A stretch of 64,000 nt of DNA from Fen-1359 sp963710355 (GTDB lineage Bacteria > Planctomycetota > Phycisphaerae > Sedimentisphaerales > Anaerobacaceae): assembly GCA_963710355.1 (NCBI GenBank), contig CAVPZU010000001.1:849646-913645 (forward strand), given 5' to 3'. The notes beneath the pieces were generated by a model. That model was not told where the DNA came from, did no database searches, and saw only the letters and a program-made list of their open reading frames with translations. The position numbers and the translations under genes were made by a program. Shown here piece after piece: positions 62,034 to 64,000 of this stretch (position 1 is its first letter; the number at the start of each line of letters is the position of its first letter).

Positions 62034-63731
62034 TTGAAAAACAATCGTTTTTTAACTTTTTTGTTTATATTTCTCATCGCAGCATTTCTGGCACTGGTGA
62101 CACGCTGTTTTTATCTGCAGTGCATTAATTACGATTATTTCAGCACAGTATCCATCAGGCAGCGGCTGAAGTGGATTGCTGAACAACCACAGCGAGGAGT
62201 AATACTCGATTGTTACGGCAGGGTTCTTGCCGCCAGCAACAGATTCCAGATAATCATCGCAGAGCCTCGTGCTATAAGAGACATAGATGATGTTTCGGCG
62301 AGGTTATCTCCGATTCTCAAGATGCCGGCTGACGAAATTGCCCGCACAATTAAGGGCAGCAGAAACCCCGGTTATGTCAAGCTGAAGGCAAATGCTACGG
62401 AGGAGGAGTGCAAGGCCGCCGCTGTAATTGACGGCATTGCGGTGCAGTCCGATTGGCATCGGTTCTATCCTATGGGGAGGTTGGCCACTCACGTCTTGGG
62501 TTTTACAAGTGCGGACAACATCGGTCTGGAAGGTATAGAGTTGAAATATAACAGGGAACTATCCGGCGATGCGGGTCAGAATATTGTTTTTGCAGATGTA
62601 ATGCGCAGGCCGATTCGGCTCAAGGAACAAACCTCTTATGTCACCAACGGTTATGGGCTTATTTTAACAATAGATTCGACTATTCAGCAGTTTGCCCGAA
62701 CCGAACTTGGAAAGGTGCTTGCGGATTTTCAGGCAGAGGCCGGCATTGCGGTTGTTGCAGAGCCAAAGAGCGGCGCAATACTTGCGATTGTGTCGCTGCC
62801 TGATTACGACCCCACAAACATACGTCCCTTTGATTCTAACAAGATGCGAAATCAGGCGATAAGCGACCAGTTTGAACCGGGCAGCATCTTCAAGCCATTC
62901 GTGGCGGCAATTGCCCTCGATTCAAATATAGTTTCCAGAGATGAAAAAATCTTCTGCGAATACGGCAACTACCACGGCAAAGGTTTCGGCAGGATAGGCG
63001 AATACGGGAATCACCGCTACGGCGATATGACAATTAAAGAGATACTGGCTGAGTCGAGCAATATCGGAATGGCAAAAGTCGGACAGAAGGTTGGAGCAGC
63101 GAGGTTATATTACGGTCTGCGCAGATTCGGCTTCGGGACGAAGACGGGGATTGATTTGCCGGGCGAGGCGGAGGGAAATTTGAAGCCGGTCGGCGAATGG
63201 ACGGGCTATAGCGTAACAAGGGTGCCATTCGGGCAGGAAATTTCGACTACTGCCATCCAGATTGTCCAGGCCTTCTGTATAATCGCTAACGGGGGACGTT
63301 TCGTGAACCCCTATCTTGTGAAAGCAGTGGTGGATAATAACGGGAACATCATAAAAATAAGGCAGCCGGCATTGAATCCGGGCTTTGTAATAAAGCCGGA
63401 GACAGCCGACTGGTTAGTTAGAGAGGCTCTGACGGCGGTGGTCAACGAAGGGACGGGAAGGCCTGCGAGACTGAAAAAATGGCAGTTGTTCGGCAAGACG
63501 GGGACGGCGCAGTTTGCGCTGCCCGACAGAAAAGGATATTCGGACACCGATTATCTTGCCTCATTTATAGCAGGTGCACCTGCGGAGAATCCTGCGGTAG
63601 TGGTTTTGGTTTCGGTGATAAGGCCGAACAAAAAGTTAGGCAAAGGCTATACCGGCGGCGCCGTTGCCTCGCCCGTGGTCGCACGGATTATGGAGCAGAC
63701 CTTAAATTATCTGGAAAGCCGCAACCCCTGA
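62034..63731 (+). CDS. ftsI: Peptidoglycan D,D-transpeptidase FtsI (PBP3-like)
   Basis: A 565-residue class B penicillin-binding protein. One N-terminal helix (TFLFIFLIAAFLALVTRCFY), a dimerisation/pedestal domain (QPQRGVILDCYGRVLAASN), then the transpeptidase: active Ser in FEPGSIFKPFVAAIAL (SxxK), SSN in LAESSNIGMAKVGQ and KTG in FGKTGTAQFALPD. It cross-links septal peptidoglycan. The start is TTG 62034, with only a weak ribosome site. Presence of this gene implies that the organism has a peptidoglycan wall. Confidence 0.93.
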   Translation: MKNNRFLTFLFIFLIAAFLALVTRCFYLQCINYDYFSTVSIRQRLKWIAEQPQRGVILDCYGRVLAASNRFQIIIAEPRAIRDIDDVSARLSPILKMPADEIARTIKGSRNPGYVKLKANATEEECKAAAVIDGIAVQSDWHRFYPMGRLATHVLGFTSADNIGLEGIELKYNRELSGDAGQNIVFADVMRRPIRLKEQTSYVTNGYGLILTIDSTIQQFARTELGKVLADFQAEAGIAVVAEPKSGAILAIVSLPDYDPTNIRPFDSNKMRNQAISDQFEPGSIFKPFVAAIALDSNIVSRDEKIFCEYGNYHGKGFGRIGEYGNHRYGDMTIKEILAESSNIGMAKVGQKVGAARLYYGLRRFGFGTKTGIDLPGEAEGNLKPVGEWTGYSVTRVPFGQEISTTAIQIVQAFCIIANGGRFVNPYLVKAVVDNNGNIIKIRQPALNPGFVIKPETADWLVREALTAVVNEGTGRPARLKKWQLFGKTGTAQFALPDRKGYSDTDYLASFIAGAPAENPAVVVLVSVIRPNKKLGKGYTGGAVASPVVARIMEQTLNYLESRNP

Positions 63732-63932
63732 TTTATACTAATCTCATAAACTAAATGCGTTAACGATAAGAAATTAAATCCGAAGCACTAAATCCGAAAT
63801 TCGAAACATTTTGGACATTTGAATTTTTGACATTCGATATTGTTTCGAATTTAAGATTTCGGATTTCGAATTTTTCGTCAGTTAGCTTAAAAAACGCAAA
63901 AACTTTTTACAATTGGTATTATAATATTTATT

Positions 63933-64000
63933 ATGGCAAAAATAATTTACGCGGTCGCGGGCGAAGGGTTCGGGCACAGCAGCCGGGCACATCTGATTGG
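63933..64000 (+). CDS. Glycosyltransferase-like protein (3' partial)
   Basis: ATG 63933 opens MAKIIYAVAGEGFGHSSRAH before the window ends. The Gly-rich GxGFGHSxR motif is typical of MurG-like and other GT-B predicted glycosyltransferases. Only about 22 codons are visible, so the substrate is not known. The gap 63732-63932 holds ATTCGAAAT-type simple repeats only. Confidence 0.6.
   Translation, partial: MAKIIYAVAGEGFGHSSRAHLI

Overview
The window looks like a chromosomal stretch of a planctomycete, most likely class Phycisphaerae. This is inferred from the dockerin-like C-termini ending secreted proteins, PEP-CTERM-like sorting text, a tyrosine integrase of the planctomycete GFG-x-TDC type, a PadR/HAAS pair and a dcw cluster starting mraZ-rsmH. 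No 16S gene is present, so the assignment is an inference. Core genes are densely packed. Many open frames are broken by +1 or -1 changes in short homopolymers (13 loci, including phoB and phoR), a pattern that suggests indel errors in the read data more than mass gene decay. I therefore describe those genes as repaired wholes and flag each break.

Layout. 0-3.1 kb: membrane FMN/Fe-S electron-transfer protein, small membrane protein, thioredoxin, ArsR regulator. 3.2-7.1 kb: two outer-membrane beta-barrel genes around an orphan gene, rhaD and tRNA-Val. 7.2-15.6 kb (minus): a nine-gene type IV pilus/type II secretion-like operon (pilM-N-O-P-like, pilB, pilT, pilC, two prepilins). 16.2-21.5 kb: gpsA, hflX, rpsU, and a padR plus membrane-protein unit with a clear operator. 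22.3-27.7 kb: an accessory island at tRNA-Ser with a decayed integrase, a Doc-type toxin/antitoxin pair and a restriction-modification enzyme. 28.1-39.1 kb: a secreted-protein region (GLUG/dockerin/PEP-CTERM protein, polysaccharide-lyase-like protein, two RCC1-repeat proteins) punctuated by three copies of a structured ~100-bp repeat and ended by a tyrosine integrase.

39.4-53.2 kb is a phosphate and metal region: pstS-C-A-B, a small unknown gene, phoU, a porin, a zinc/manganese-type ABC importer without its ATPase, then phoB-phoR-arsC. Direct repeats of GTTAA/GTTAG with an exact 11-bp period lie upstream of pstS and phoB, and in a less complete form upstream of the porin, so these genes probably form one Pho regulon. 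53.5-58.6 kb holds a NUDIX-like protein, a methyltransferase, a HEAT protein, an AlbA-domain protein, proA and tRNA-Gly. 59.0-63.7 kb is the start of the division/cell-wall cluster (mraZ, small gene, rsmH, LysM protein, ftsL-like, ftsI), and a glycosyltransferase-like gene begins at the right edge.

The most unusual part is 30.2-39.1 kb, where related structured repeats, an integrase-end fragment and a full integrase flank two blocks of secreted-protein cargo. This resembles tandem insertion of related integrase-borne elements.
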